Below are positions 19,701 through 27,591 of a stretch of DNA of 64,000 bases, piece after piece. Within the stretch, counting starts at the first letter, position 1. Each line of letters opens with the position of its first letter. Below the pieces are notes generated by a model. It was not told where the DNA came from. It did not search any database and saw only the letters and a program-made list of their open reading frames with translations. Position numbers and translations under genes: made by a program. Source of the DNA: Streptomyces antnestii (GTDB lineage: Bacteria > Actinomycetota > Actinomycetes > Streptomycetales > Streptomycetaceae); contig NZ_RZYA01000001.1 in the NCBI RefSeq assembly GCF_004005495.1, positions 930,001-994,000 on the forward strand, in the 5' to 3' direction.

Positions 19701-19899
19701 AGACCTTCGTTTCGTAGCTCTTGGTCATCAGCCGCTCGCCGCAGCCACCGAGCAGCGTCCCGCACCAGAAGTCGTCCTTGCCGAACTGGCGGCGGAACTC
19801 ATCCAGATTGTGCGCCTCCTCGGGCAGGATGACCGGCTGGTCCGAATCCCGGCCTCCCATAACCGCGGTCTGGACGAGACGGAAGTCGATCTGCGCCAC
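16714..19899 (-). CDS. CoiA-like nuclease domain protein with duplicated C-terminal domain
   Basis: A 1061-aa protein. Residues about 46-72 hold a Cys/His site (WCGTLLGGCGERL, later CHFSH). They lead into a CoiA-like restriction-endonuclease fold at about 90-170, with SADHLFIKAHV, an Asp in GDAVDF and a Glu in RFELRPNDY. CoiA proteins usually have Glu-x-Gln in the last motif; here it is Glu-Leu-Arg. A domain of about 80 residues occurs twice, near 390-470 and 975-1050. Both copies show a TW..L, a LL..VD and a LV.A pattern. The region between is helical, with coiled-coil character and Ala/Pro linkers. The GTG at 19899 has GGAGGA upstream. It probably acts on DNA; the partner is unknown. Confidence 0.72.
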   Translation of the reverse strand: MAQIDFRLVQTAVMGGRDSDQPVILPEEAHNLDEFRRQFGKDDFWCGTLLGGCGERLMTKSYETKVCHFSHLPDRDGSRAACHRTANGVDSADHLFIKAHVTRWLAGQGHAAQAELCSLGHGPGDAVDFVLRATNQRLRFELRPNDYRSWRGTADSLAAKEGHVEWVFGLESAITRDMTARYGYALRVRCEIDGNSRRVLIGTVTENRPVAWSPLEQCRMTGDGLITPDLDELRGRGLIREGAARHDAVASSLPLRGAEIVFAIDGEARPDTDSPLVEGGRYLRSGFIKPAGHRILKAQLSLPHDTPRPTEQYVYQLAGAVRLLVTEADRPGESTLWAVRADSLIQLKGLDAERTGLWRPPVALDEPLPAPKPATRPAPAPTVPVQSQGSRTATVLRRALEDVARDGATTTWKQLAERVGLDLAHLPDPKRRDLLVEVDKPRARNRSLLCVLVRAPSGRPLSYIATVLRLLQVPAPASESALYRWSEEQIRAAHTAYGHRTPPVLASAAVAEAPRPAEARAAQKQLTLLKAQLAVGRATFPRATGRRAARLATTVKDGEQHQRLYESVRQRRQELRAWQRESERLLDDLDRLIGHPLPAPAPAKKATPAVPPAAKSPVSPGQDQHSFQAQTAADIARLTQLFKQARDADDLNEARRIRQEVSRVATDRLFGEPRQNLLLLRTDLQTWINSREAAAANAALHTLFADLATASPAPTPLALRSALAHSKVLKRRCPGPLPQDLHTALARLEAQVNGESVTPDDGATLPATHPSPSGAPPSESAALAEARAEFAWLVKEIRGAQEVGDLASVETARHLAGPIYGRRLSPEDRATYTPLMREVKAWCQEQDPNTDPILRRIRQVLAELGRAGNSLATEQLAAFLDKIGSLRRELDRRLPVLEEVQVKRWKRQLKARTSSAPRRAAPLAADPVKAVPSPKATAPSPPDRLPIETIDKLAAIARDVLKDAARSGGSLLTWGDLRLRMAGGLPHLHPDDQGELLIAVDRETPVGEPLLSTLVASADASLHWLYRHVCFSLGRERIPEPDLPAHWATEVLRLRQTWRHR

Positions 19900-20213
19900 C
19901 AGCAGTTCCTCCGAAGACAGTCAGCACCCATCTACCCAAGCAGGCACGCACCCGGCGCGGACAGCGCGCCCCGGAGCACCCCTGGCACCAGCGCAGTCAC
20001 ACACATCCCGACGGCACAGCGACGCCTTGAGCGTGCCCGATGAGATTATCTGTCGCGTCGGACAATGCGTCAGGTGTGGTGTGCATTGCCTCCCGGAAAT
20101 TCCTTGGCGGGCTCCGGTGAGTTGATCGAGCGGTTGGCACGATCGGCCGCCGAAAACCTCCTTAATGGAGTGTCAGCACGATTCGGCGCCCGGCCCGCTC
20201 AGCGCGCCCACCC
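19900..20213. other. Divergent intergenic region
   Basis: About 314 bp between the leftward CoiA-like gene and the rightward methylase genes. It must contain both promoters. I see no RNA gene, strong dyad or relic in it. Confidence 0.45.
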
Positions 20214-20864
20214 ATGACCCAGCACCGCACCACGACTACCCCATCGCCGCTGCCGGCCACCGTCTGGCTCCCCGGCCCTCGCGACGCACAGATCTCGCCC
20301 ACGGCCCCAGCAGTCCTGCCCTCTTGGGCCATCGACAAGATCCGCTCGGAGTTCACTCACCGTCCGGGTCGCACGCCCGCCCCGCTCCTGCGCCTGGCCA
20401 TCAGCGACACTGACGAGGGCATGGACGCCCGCACCCCGTGCGCGCAATACACCGGCCCCGACTACCCGCACAACTCGTCCCGCACCACGCCGGTGCTCCT
20501 CGCGGAACTCCACCCCGCCACCCTCCCCACGACCGAGGTGCACAGCCAGTACGGCAGCGATGAACAAGGCGCCATCGACGACGCCTGGCCCGGCTTCTTC
20601 CACCGCGCCCACCGCCTCCTGCGCGGCAACGGCCTCCTGCTACTCGCCACCCGCCAGCGCCGTGACGCCGACCGGCTCACCGACCCCCTCGGCCTCCTCG
20701 TGGCGGGCGCCCGAACCGCCGGGTTCCGCTACCTCCAGCACATCGTGATCGTCCACGGCCACCCGGTCGGCGACCGCATCGTGCCCGCCCCACCGGACGA
20801 CGCCCCGCCCGGGCTCATCCACTGCGACCTGCTCGTCCTGCGGGCACAGGGGAGCCGGCCATGA
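20214..20864 (+). CDS. Methyltransferase-like protein lacking the SAM motif
   Basis: A 216-aa protein whose second half resembles the end of a DNA methylase domain: FHRAHRLLRGNGLLLLATR, then a strand-helix-strand with HIVIVHG and a closing CDLLVLR. The N-terminal half has neither a recognisable SAM-binding Gly motif nor a PPY-type catalytic motif. It overlaps the following, complete methylase by four bases (ATGA, 20861-20864). It could be a non-catalytic partner or recognition subunit. No strong ribosome site precedes the ATG, so the start may be off by some codons. Confidence 0.6.
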   Translation: MTQHRTTTTPSPLPATVWLPGPRDAQISPTAPAVLPSWAIDKIRSEFTHRPGRTPAPLLRLAISDTDEGMDARTPCAQYTGPDYPHNSSRTTPVLLAELHPATLPTTEVHSQYGSDEQGAIDDAWPGFFHRAHRLLRGNGLLLLATRQRRDADRLTDPLGLLVAGARTAGFRYLQHIVIVHGHPVGDRIVPAPPDDAPPGLIHCDLLVLRAQGSRP

Positions 20865-21808
20865 CTCCGTGCCCTCTCTCGGTGTGGAACACCGCCCCCA
20901 CGTCCGCCCCCGCCCAGCGCAAGGGCCGCTACGTGCCCGGCTCCGCCGCCCACCCCGCCAAGATGCTCCCCGCGATCGCCGCCCACGCCATCACCACCTA
21001 CACCCGGCCCGGCGGCCTGGTCCTCGACCCGATGTGCGGCATCGGCACCACCCTCGTCGAAGCCGTCCACCTTGGCCGCCACGCCCTGGGCACCGAGTAC
21101 GAACCCCAGTGGGCCGACCTCGCCGACCGGAACCTGCGCCACGCCGAAATGCAGGGAGCGCCGGGCGCCGGGTCCGTCTACCGAGGCGACGCCCGCCGCC
21201 TCGCCACGCTGATCCCGGGCGCGTTCCAGGGCCTGGTCGACCTCGTGCTCACCTCACCCCCGTACGGGGCGAGCGTCCACGGCCAGGTCCGCTCGACCCG
21301 CGAGAGCGGCGAACGCGGCGTCGTCAAGAAGGACTACCGCTACAGCCGCGATCCTGCGAACCTCGCCCACGTCAGCCTCGAAACCCTCCTTGAGGCCTTC
21401 ACCGAAATCCTCACCCAGTGCCGCCACCTTCTGCGCCCCGGCGGCCACGCCGTGATCACCACCCGCCCCTGGCGCGAACGCGGCGAACTCATCGACCTGC
21501 CCTCCGCCGTCCTGGCCGCCGCCGAGAACGCCGGACTCATCCCCGTCGAACGCTGCGTCGCTCTCCTGGCCGGCATCCGCGACGGCCAACTCATCGCCCG
21601 CCCCTCCTTCTTCCAGATGAAGAACGTCCGCGACGCCCGCCGCCGCGGCCTGCCCCTCGCGGTCATCCAGCACGAAGACACCCTCGTCGTACGACGAGCG
21701 GCACACCCGGCCCCGCTCGACGCTCGCCGCCCCCCACGTCCTGTGGGTGGTCCCCCTGGCCCGGCGAACGACACGCACCGCGCGCCACTCGCCCGGGCGG
21801 GACGGTGA
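20861..21808 (+). CDS. DNA methyltransferase (N4-cytosine or N6-adenine type)
   Basis: A 315-aa protein with a SAM-binding motif LDPMCGIGTTLVEA at about residues 55-68 and a catalytic TSPPYG motif near 130. The order SAM motif then PPY, or its beta/gamma equivalents, and the wording of the motifs place it with site-specific DNA methylases and TRM11-like enzymes. Ser-Pro-Pro-Tyr favours N4-cytosine methylation, but the family includes adenine enzymes. It is co-translated with the upstream methylase-like protein. No cognate restriction enzyme is seen nearby, so it may be a solitary methylase that protects the element from host restriction. The tail is Pro/Arg-rich. Confidence 0.82.
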   Translation: MTPCPLSVWNTAPTSAPAQRKGRYVPGSAAHPAKMLPAIAAHAITTYTRPGGLVLDPMCGIGTTLVEAVHLGRHALGTEYEPQWADLADRNLRHAEMQGAPGAGSVYRGDARRLATLIPGAFQGLVDLVLTSPPYGASVHGQVRSTRESGERGVVKKDYRYSRDPANLAHVSLETLLEAFTEILTQCRHLLRPGGHAVITTRPWRERGELIDLPSAVLAAAENAGLIPVERCVALLAGIRDGQLIARPSFFQMKNVRDARRRGLPLAVIQHEDTLVVRRAAHPAPLDARRPPRPVGGPPGPANDTHRAPLARAGR

Positions 21809-21816
21809 CCTGACCG

Positions 21817-23137
21817 ATGGCCCACCGCATCGCTCACCGTCACGAAACCGGTCTCCGTATAGGCAGCCTGTGCTCGGGAATCGGCGGCCTCGATCTCGGC
21901 GTCCAGGCCGCCCTGGGCGGCGACATCGCCTGGCACGCGGAGACCGACCCCAGGGCTGTCCAGATCCTCGCCCGGCACCGACCCAAGGTGCCCAACCACG
22001 GTGACATCACCACCATCGACTGGACCACGACCGAACCGGTCTGCGTTCTCACCGCCGGATTCCCCTGCCAGGACCTGTCGGTCGCCGGCCCCCGCACCGG
22101 CCTTGTCCCCGGCACCCGCTCCGGCCTGTGGCACACCGTCACCCGCGCCATCCCACACCCTCAACCCCTGCCTGGTGGTGATCGAGAATGTCCGCGGCCT
22201 GCTCTCCACCCGAGCCGGAACCCACACCGTTCGCGACGTGGAACCCTGCCCGCGGTGTATGGGAGACCCACCCGCTCAACCCGACATGCGGGCACTGGGC
22301 CTGCTACTCGCAGACCTGGCCGACCTCGGGTACGACGCGGCGTGGTGCTGCGTACACGCCTGCGACATCGGCGCCCCGCACCGTCGGGCGAGAGTATTCC
22401 TCGCCTCCTGGCCCGCAATGCCCCTGCCAGGAAAGGCTGTTGAAGACGCCGACGGCGAACCTGGGCAGCAACGGGGGCTCCCAGCACCCGGACAAACGCA
22501 AGGCCGGGGGCCACGGTCCGAACCTGGCCGACGAGGTCGAGCATCTGCTGCCGACCCCGAGAGCGAGCGACGGTGCCAAGGGCTCTCCGAACCAGCGCTA
22601 CAGGAACGGCAGTTCCACCCTGGCCTCCACGGCGGCAACGCTTCTTGCCGCGAGACCACTGGGCGGAACACAGGTGCAACCGCAACCTGCCCCGCCACCC
22701 CTTGCCGGCACAGGGGCCGCTCCGGGGCGCGGTGTCACCGCGGCCGAGGACATCAGACACCTGCTGCCCACCCCGACCTCGTCGGACGCTCATGGCGGTG
22801 CGGGCACCACCCCGAAACGCAAAGGCGGCATGAATCTGCGGACGGCCGTCACTCGCCTGCCCGCTGGTGGGGCGACTTCCTGCCCGCCATCCGCCGATGG
22901 GAACACGTAAGTGAACGTGCCGCGCCCAGCCCCACCCAGCCCGGCACCCGCAGGCTCTCCGCCGAATTCGTGGAGTGGATGATGGGCCTGCCCGCCGGCT
23001 GGGTCACCGGCACCGGCGAACTCTCCCGAGCCGCCCAACTCCACCTCCTGGGCAACAGCGTCGTTACCCGCCAGGCCGCACACGCCATCAACCTCCTGCT
23101 CCCCGACGGCATCCCACCCCACGCCCACCGCATGTGA
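21817..23137 (+). pseudogene. C5-cytosine DNA methyltransferase broken by frameshifts
   Basis: The first frame gives a good Dcm-type start with SLCSGIGGLDLG (motif I) and the catalytic TAGFPCQDLSVAG (motif IV). At about 22151-22154 an extra C in a tccc run moves the reading to a second frame, which carries LVVIENVRGLL (motif VI) and APHRRARVFL (motif VIII). At about 22415-22440 it moves to a third frame (LLKTPTANLGSNGG to MNLRTAVT). Near 22850-22875 it returns to the second frame (WWGDFLPAIRRW, EFVEWMMGLP and a LLGNSVV motif X). The stop is at 23137. All domains are present, so the damage is recent, or the assembly has errors here. Confidence 0.8.
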
Positions 23138-23527
23138 AGACGCGCGGACGACGCGGGAGGTGAGGAACGACGTGTCCACCCCGCCCGGAAATCACCGGAC
23201 TACGGGAACGGGCGTGAGGACCTCGCCGAATCGGAGCGTCCACGGTCGGCGCCCAGTACCGTATCTCCACCGCCGACACGGGTGCGCAGCGTCGTCCCTG
23301 ATCCGGGGCCTCCGGGAGGCACACGACCTTCCGGCCCGGGCCGGCGTGTGCACCGCGAGGTGGCCTGACTGGCCAACTCGTCCCCGCATCCCGGGACCGC
23401 TGCCGCACGAGCAATAGACGCCCTGCCCTCGGTTCCGCCCGCCACACATCATGCGGCCATGTGCCGACGTGCTTGTCGCCGCGCGCCGCCGCCCCGGCCT
23501 GTGGCCCCCTACTTTCAGGAGCGTGTC
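23138..23527. other. Intergenic region before the excisionase gene
   Basis: About 390 bp without a convincing gene. A GTG-start frame at 23160-23417 exists but has poor codon bias. No tRNA, dyad or relic recognised, apart from the AGGAG before the excisionase start. Confidence 0.45.
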
Positions 23528-23977
23528 ATGACCTCCGAATCTGTCGAAGAATCCGCTCAGTCCGACCGTACAGATGTGGACCTCACCTACCTGCTCGCCC
23601 TGCCTCCGGGCGAGGCCCCTGCCTCCTCGGACCGGTCCACGCCGCCCATCGGCACACCACCTCGACCCCAGGGCCGTACGACTGCGAGGCCGGGGCGGAG
23701 CCGGCGCGGGTCACAGACCTCTCAGCCCGGGCGCATTGCCAAGTCCGCTCCGGCCGACGCCGGGGTGGACGTCAACGACGAGGAGGCGTTGCGGCTGTTC
23801 ACCGCGGAGCAAGCGGCGGGGCTGCTGCAGGTACCGCCGTCGTGGCTGCGCAAGAAGGCCGCGGCCGGCGCCATCCCGCACACGCGCATCGGCCGCCATC
23901 TGCGTTTCAGCGCACATGACTTGCACCGTCTCATCGCGACCGGGCAGTGCGGACCCACCGACGCCCGGCACGGGTGA
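23528..23977 (+). CDS. Excisionase-type HTH DNA-binding protein
   Basis: A 149-aa protein with a disordered, Ser/Pro/Arg-rich N-terminal half. The C-terminal HTH_17/MerR-like domain covers about residues 85-140: LFTAEQAAGLLQVPPSWLRK, then IPHTRIGRHLRFS. This is the Xis pattern, in which a winged helix bends DNA at the attachment site and steers the integrase towards excision. The ATG at 23528 has AGGAG seven bases upstream. It lies 200 bp before the integrase gene in the same direction, the usual xis-int order of actinomycete integrative elements. Confidence 0.85.
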   Translation: MTSESVEESAQSDRTDVDLTYLLALPPGEAPASSDRSTPPIGTPPRPQGRTTARPGRSRRGSQTSQPGRIAKSAPADAGVDVNDEEALRLFTAEQAAGLLQVPPSWLRKKAAAGAIPHTRIGRHLRFSAHDLHRLIATGQCGPTDARHG

Positions 23978-24179
23978 CAACCCGAACACGTGATCCGCTT
24001 CCCCTCCGGTGTCCGATGGAGCGTCGATGGTCCGGCGCCCGATGGCGCACATAACCGGGTACTCAACGCCGGGAGCGTCCGCACGTGATGCACATGCAGA
24101 CGCTCCCGGGCGCCCACCCCACCTCAACCCTGGTGCGGCTACACGCCGCTGGGGCTGAACAAGCAATCTGGAGAATCCG

Positions 24180-25724
24180 ATGGCCTGGGTCGAACGCCGT
24201 GGCAACCGCTACCGAGTGCGCTACTGGACACGGGACGGCCGCGCCGAAACCGCCGGAGTATTCCCCACACATGACGCGGCCACCGAGCATGCCGACACCC
24301 TCGTCCCCATCTCCCGCACCACCCCACCGCCCGCCGCGAAGGGTGCCGTACCCGGGGCAGGCCGAACCGATCTCGCCAATCCGCCGGCCTACGCGAATCT
24401 GCAGCTACTCCAGCCGACGCAGCAGGCCCAGGACACGTATACACCCACCCCCTGGCCGCCGCAGGCGCCCGCGCCCAGGGTCGGCATCGCAGCCCACCCG
24501 AGCCGCGACGATCTCCCCCCGGAACAGGAGAGCGCACCGACGGCCGCAGCCATCACCCTTCCCCCACGTGCCCTAACGCCCCACCTCGTGCCCGCCCGGA
24601 CCACCCGCCCCAGCCGACGGGAACTGTCAACGCCCGCCCCGCTTCCCCCGGACATCGCCCGCATCTCGCCAGCACCGCCGCTCACCGCTACGGCGGTGCT
24701 ACCTGCGCGACCACTGTTCGAGCCAGTCGAGACACTGCTCACGGACTGGGTGCACCGCTGGTGGCTCACCATCGACGTCGGCCCCAACACCGCCTCCCAT
24801 TACCGCAGCCTCCTCAAAAACCACATCCTGCCCCGCTGGGGGGCCATGCCCCTGCACCTCATCGCCCCCAGCGACGTCACCGTGTGGCTCAAGTCCCTCC
24901 AGCAGCGCTACGCCCGCCCCACCACCACGTCCATCGGCAAACTCTTCGCCCTGGTCATGGCCGCCGCCGTCACCGAACGCCTCATCCCCGACAACCCCGT
25001 ACGCGTCCCCCGCCAGCGCGGCCGCGAACGCCAGGGCGAGAACCAACTATGGGCCACCGAACACGAGGTCATCTCCCTGGCCCGCCGCATCACCCACCTC
25101 ACCGGCCCCACCCAGGGCCTCCTCGTGATCACCGCCGCGTACACCGGCATGCGCTGGGGCGAACTCGCCTCACTACGCCGCCCAGCCCACGACCCGCAGG
25201 CCGCGACCCTGACCATCCACCCCGACACCGGCAACCTCCTCGAAGTCGACGGCCGACACGGCTACGGCCCGCCCAAAACCGCTGCCTCCGTCCGCACCGT
25301 CACCCTCCCGCCCTTCCTCAACGCCCTTCTCCAGCAAGACCTCGCCCGCCACGACCGCGAACACCTCTTCACCAGCACCAAGGGCAAGCTCCTGCGCCGC
25401 TCCACCTTCGCCCGCCGAATCTGGGCACCAGCCTCACGCGGCACGACCTTGCCCGACGGCACCACCTGGCCCGCGCTCAAACCCGGTCTCACCTTCCACA
25501 ACCTCCGCCACACCCACAAAACCTGGCTCATCGAGGACAACATTCCCGAAGTCGCCCAGGCCCGCCGCCTGGGCCACACCCTCAAAGGCATCGCCGATGT
25601 CTACGCACACGTAGCAGACAGCGTCGACGCCCGCCTCCTTGCCGCTCTGGAAGCCCGCTGGCAGCGCTCCCTGACCCACCACGCCTTGGCGCACACCCCG
25701 ACCGCCCAGGACACACCGCAATGA
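24180..25724 (+). CDS. Tyrosine site-specific integrase
   Basis: A 514-aa tyrosine recombinase. The N-terminal 170 residues contain an AP2-like DNA-binding start (WVERRGNRYRVRYW) and an unusually long Pro-rich linker. A SAM-like core-binding domain follows (about 180-270), then the catalytic domain with Arg325 (TGMRWGE), His440 and Arg443 (HNLRH), His466 (LGHT) and the nucleophile Tyr475 (DVYAHV). All catalytic residues are present, so it should be active. GGAG lies six bases before the ATG. With the upstream excisionase gene it forms the recombination module. The attachment site of such elements normally lies next to int, but I see no tRNA end close by. Confidence 0.92.
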   Translation: MAWVERRGNRYRVRYWTRDGRAETAGVFPTHDAATEHADTLVPISRTTPPPAAKGAVPGAGRTDLANPPAYANLQLLQPTQQAQDTYTPTPWPPQAPAPRVGIAAHPSRDDLPPEQESAPTAAAITLPPRALTPHLVPARTTRPSRRELSTPAPLPPDIARISPAPPLTATAVLPARPLFEPVETLLTDWVHRWWLTIDVGPNTASHYRSLLKNHILPRWGAMPLHLIAPSDVTVWLKSLQQRYARPTTTSIGKLFALVMAAAVTERLIPDNPVRVPRQRGRERQGENQLWATEHEVISLARRITHLTGPTQGLLVITAAYTGMRWGELASLRRPAHDPQAATLTIHPDTGNLLEVDGRHGYGPPKTAASVRTVTLPPFLNALLQQDLARHDREHLFTSTKGKLLRRSTFARRIWAPASRGTTLPDGTTWPALKPGLTFHNLRHTHKTWLIEDNIPEVAQARRLGHTLKGIADVYAHVADSVDARLLAALEARWQRSLTHHALAHTPTAQDTPQ

Positions 25725-25808
25725 ACCAGGGGTGATCGGGCCCGAGGACCGCAGGCCACCGTTTCGGATGACGCCATGCACTTGACGTAGTCATATCTAT
25801 CCCTCGCC

Positions 25809-25822
25809 GGGGTGATCACCCC
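25809..25822. repeat. 14-bp palindrome downstream of the integrase
   Basis: GGGGTGATCACCCC is a perfect palindrome. Its left half, GGGGTGATC, also occurs at about 25729-25737, just after the integrase stop. It could be a terminator stem or a recombinase-binding site; the sequence does not decide. Confidence 0.4.
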
Positions 25823-25867
25823 CAAGGAGGCCGTATCCACATGATCAGCACGTGAGTTAGGGCGATC

Positions 25868-26257
25868 ATGCGAAATATGATCAAGGCCGGTCTGACGGCC
25901 GCTTCCATCGTCTTGCTCCTCGCTCCCGCCTCCTCGGCGTCAGTGCCGATGAGCGGGGACGACACCGACGGGTCGGTTTCCATCTACGTCGAGGGGAATG
26001 GACTGCACGTTGAACGCATTACCGTGTCGTCCGACAAACAGCGCAACGGCGAGAAGTTCCGGGTGTACAAGCACACGGGCAGCTCGGCGAGCAGCTCTAA
26101 CGTGACCCGCTGGAAGCTGGCCGAGATCACCAGCGCCGGCATGACGAAGTTCGCCTCGGCCTCGTGGAAGATCAACCGATCGTTCCCGAACGGGACGTGG
26201 CTGTGCGCTGTGGCCACCAAGTCGTCGGGGAACCCCTGCATCAAGGTGCACGGCTGA
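25868..26257 (+). CDS. Small secreted protein of unknown function
   Basis: A 129-aa protein with a clear Sec signal peptide (basic start, hydrophobic core ASIVLLLAPA, Ala-Ser-Ala cleavage region near residue 25). The mature part is about 100 residues, rich in Ser, Thr and Lys. It ends with two Cys (WLCAV and NPCIK) that could form a disulfide. It resembles the many small exported proteins of streptomycetes, but I do not recognise a named family. A strong hairpin at 26294-26322 follows, so it is probably monocistronic. Confidence 0.7.
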   Translation: MRNMIKAGLTAASIVLLLAPASSASVPMSGDDTDGSVSIYVEGNGLHVERITVSSDKQRNGEKFRVYKHTGSSASSSNVTRWKLAEITSAGMTKFASASWKINRSFPNGTWLCAVATKSSGNPCIKVHG

Positions 26258-26293
26258 CCGTCGCGGCCGCTCGCGGACGGGTATGAGCCACAT

Positions 26294-26322
26294 GGCCCGG
26301 GCGGATGTGATCCGCCCGGGCC
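26294..26322. terminator. Strong hairpin, likely bidirectional terminator
   Basis: A perfect 13-bp inverted repeat (GGCCCGGGCGGAT and its complement) with a 3-base loop, located 37 bp after the stop of the small secreted protein. It lacks a T-tract, as is common in streptomycete terminators. The next gene runs towards it from the right. Confidence 0.75.
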
Positions 26323-26665
26323 GCCTTGGGTGTTGACACCACATCGAAGTCTCCCGCGGTGGATACACGCTGCTGGCCTGCATGATGGTGACTCTGCCGA
26401 GCTGACCGAACGCACTCACCGAACTCGGACGCAGCCACGCTGAGCAATCACTCGAAGTCTTCTCGTGCTCGGCGATCGGATTCCGAAACGCGACGTTCCT
26501 TGGATCCCACAAGGTCGAATCAATGTCGCCCCGCGGCACCCGGTCTGGAGTGGGGCTGGGTGAAGACGTCAACCGATCGTGCATCAGACCCTACGGCCCG
26601 GGGCCCGCTCCCGGGGCCCGGCTGACGGTCAGCCTCCCTGTCGCGTGACCGGCTCCGCTCCTTGC
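26323..26665. other. Intergenic region between convergent genes
   Basis: About 340 bp between the hairpin and the stop of the COG4705-like gene. I see no gene, relic or further strong dyad. Confidence 0.4.
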
Positions 26666-27526
26666 CTACCGTGCGGCGGTCTGGCGCTCCTGTACCTGAG
26701 CATGGGCCATCAGGCCGAGAAGAACGGCGAGCAGGACGGCGGATGAGCCTGCCGTACCGAGATCCAGGCCGCCCTTGGCGACCGGCTTGGTGAGGAAGTC
26801 GCCGGCGGTGGCCCCCAGCGGGCGGGTGAGGACGAAGGCGATCCAGAACAGCAGCACGTTCGGTACCGCGGGCACCTTCATCAGCGCCACGAGCACGGCG
26901 AGCACCCCAGTAACGAGCAGTGCGCCGCCGGCGTAACCGAGGCCGGAGCTGTCGGAAAGGAAGTCGCCCATCGAAGTGCCAAGGGTGTTGGAAACGAGGA
27001 TCGCCGCCCAGAACAGTGCCTCTGCCTTGAAGGTGACGATGTCGCGGATCTGGAACGTCATCCCGCTCAGCTTCCAGGCGAGGAAGATCGCCAGGAGGAT
27101 CGAGATCAGGATGGCTGCTCCTTCCGGATACCCGAGACCGAGGCCCTGCGGTCCCCAGCCGAGCTTCGTCGTACCGTTCGAGAGGAACTGAGCGCTGGCG
27201 TCCCGGTTCATGAAGTCGGACATCGTGGTGCCGGCCATGCTGGTCGAAAGAATCACGGTCCAGTAGAAGAACGGGTTGTAGCGCCTGGAGCGCAATTGGA
27301 CCACCAGCGTCACCACGAAGACCACGAACAGCGCGATCGTGGTCAGGAAGTAGCCCAGTTTCAAGGTCTGCGAGAAAAGGTCGCCCGCCGTCTCACCCAG
27401 GGTCGTCGCGGCGATCTTCATGATCCAGAATGCCAGCGTGACCTCGGGCAATTTCTTCATCACCGACTCGGTCCTGTCCGACGTGGTCGCCACGTCGAGG
27501 CCGGTGATGACCTCTGATTCCTCCAC
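26666..27526 (-). CDS. COG4705-type integral membrane protein
   Basis: A 286-aa membrane protein with about eight hydrophobic segments. A short motif occurs four times: LGETAGDLF, AGTTMSDF, LGTSMGDFL and LGATAGDFL. The Gly-Asp pairs lie at the ends of membrane segments. This four-fold arrangement is typical of the COG4705 family, whose function is unknown; the repeated acidic residues suggest ion or metal handling. I chose the GTG at 27526 because GAGGAG lies seven bases upstream; a longer reading would include a non-conserved, Arg-rich extension. A 12-bp hairpin lies in its leader (27552-27591). Confidence 0.78.
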   Translation of the reverse strand: MEESEVITGLDVATTSDRTESVMKKLPEVTLAFWIMKIAATTLGETAGDLFSQTLKLGYFLTTIALFVVFVVTLVVQLRSRRYNPFFYWTVILSTSMAGTTMSDFMNRDASAQFLSNGTTKLGWGPQGLGLGYPEGAAILISILLAIFLAWKLSGMTFQIRDIVTFKAEALFWAAILVSNTLGTSMGDFLSDSSGLGYAGGALLVTGVLAVLVALMKVPAVPNVLLFWIAFVLTRPLGATAGDFLTKPVAKGGLDLGTAGSSAVLLAVLLGLMAHAQVQERQTAAR

Positions 27527-27551
27527 CCAATGTCTCCTCTCCGGTCGAACG

Positions 27552-27591
27552 ACAGGGCGCTCGCCCCCGGAAAGAGGGACGAGCGCCCTGT
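27552..27591 (-). promoter_or_regulatory. Hairpin in the leader of the COG4705-like gene
   Basis: ACAGGGCGCTCG and its exact complement flank a 16-base spacer, 25 bp before the start of the membrane protein on the minus strand. A stem this close to the ribosome site could be an attenuator, a structured leader or the end of another transcript. No riboswitch class was recognised. Confidence 0.5.

Noticed and set aside
23160..23417. A protein gene between the broken methylase and the excisionase
   Set aside because: Codon bias is poor, there is no ribosome site, and nothing is recognisable in the product.
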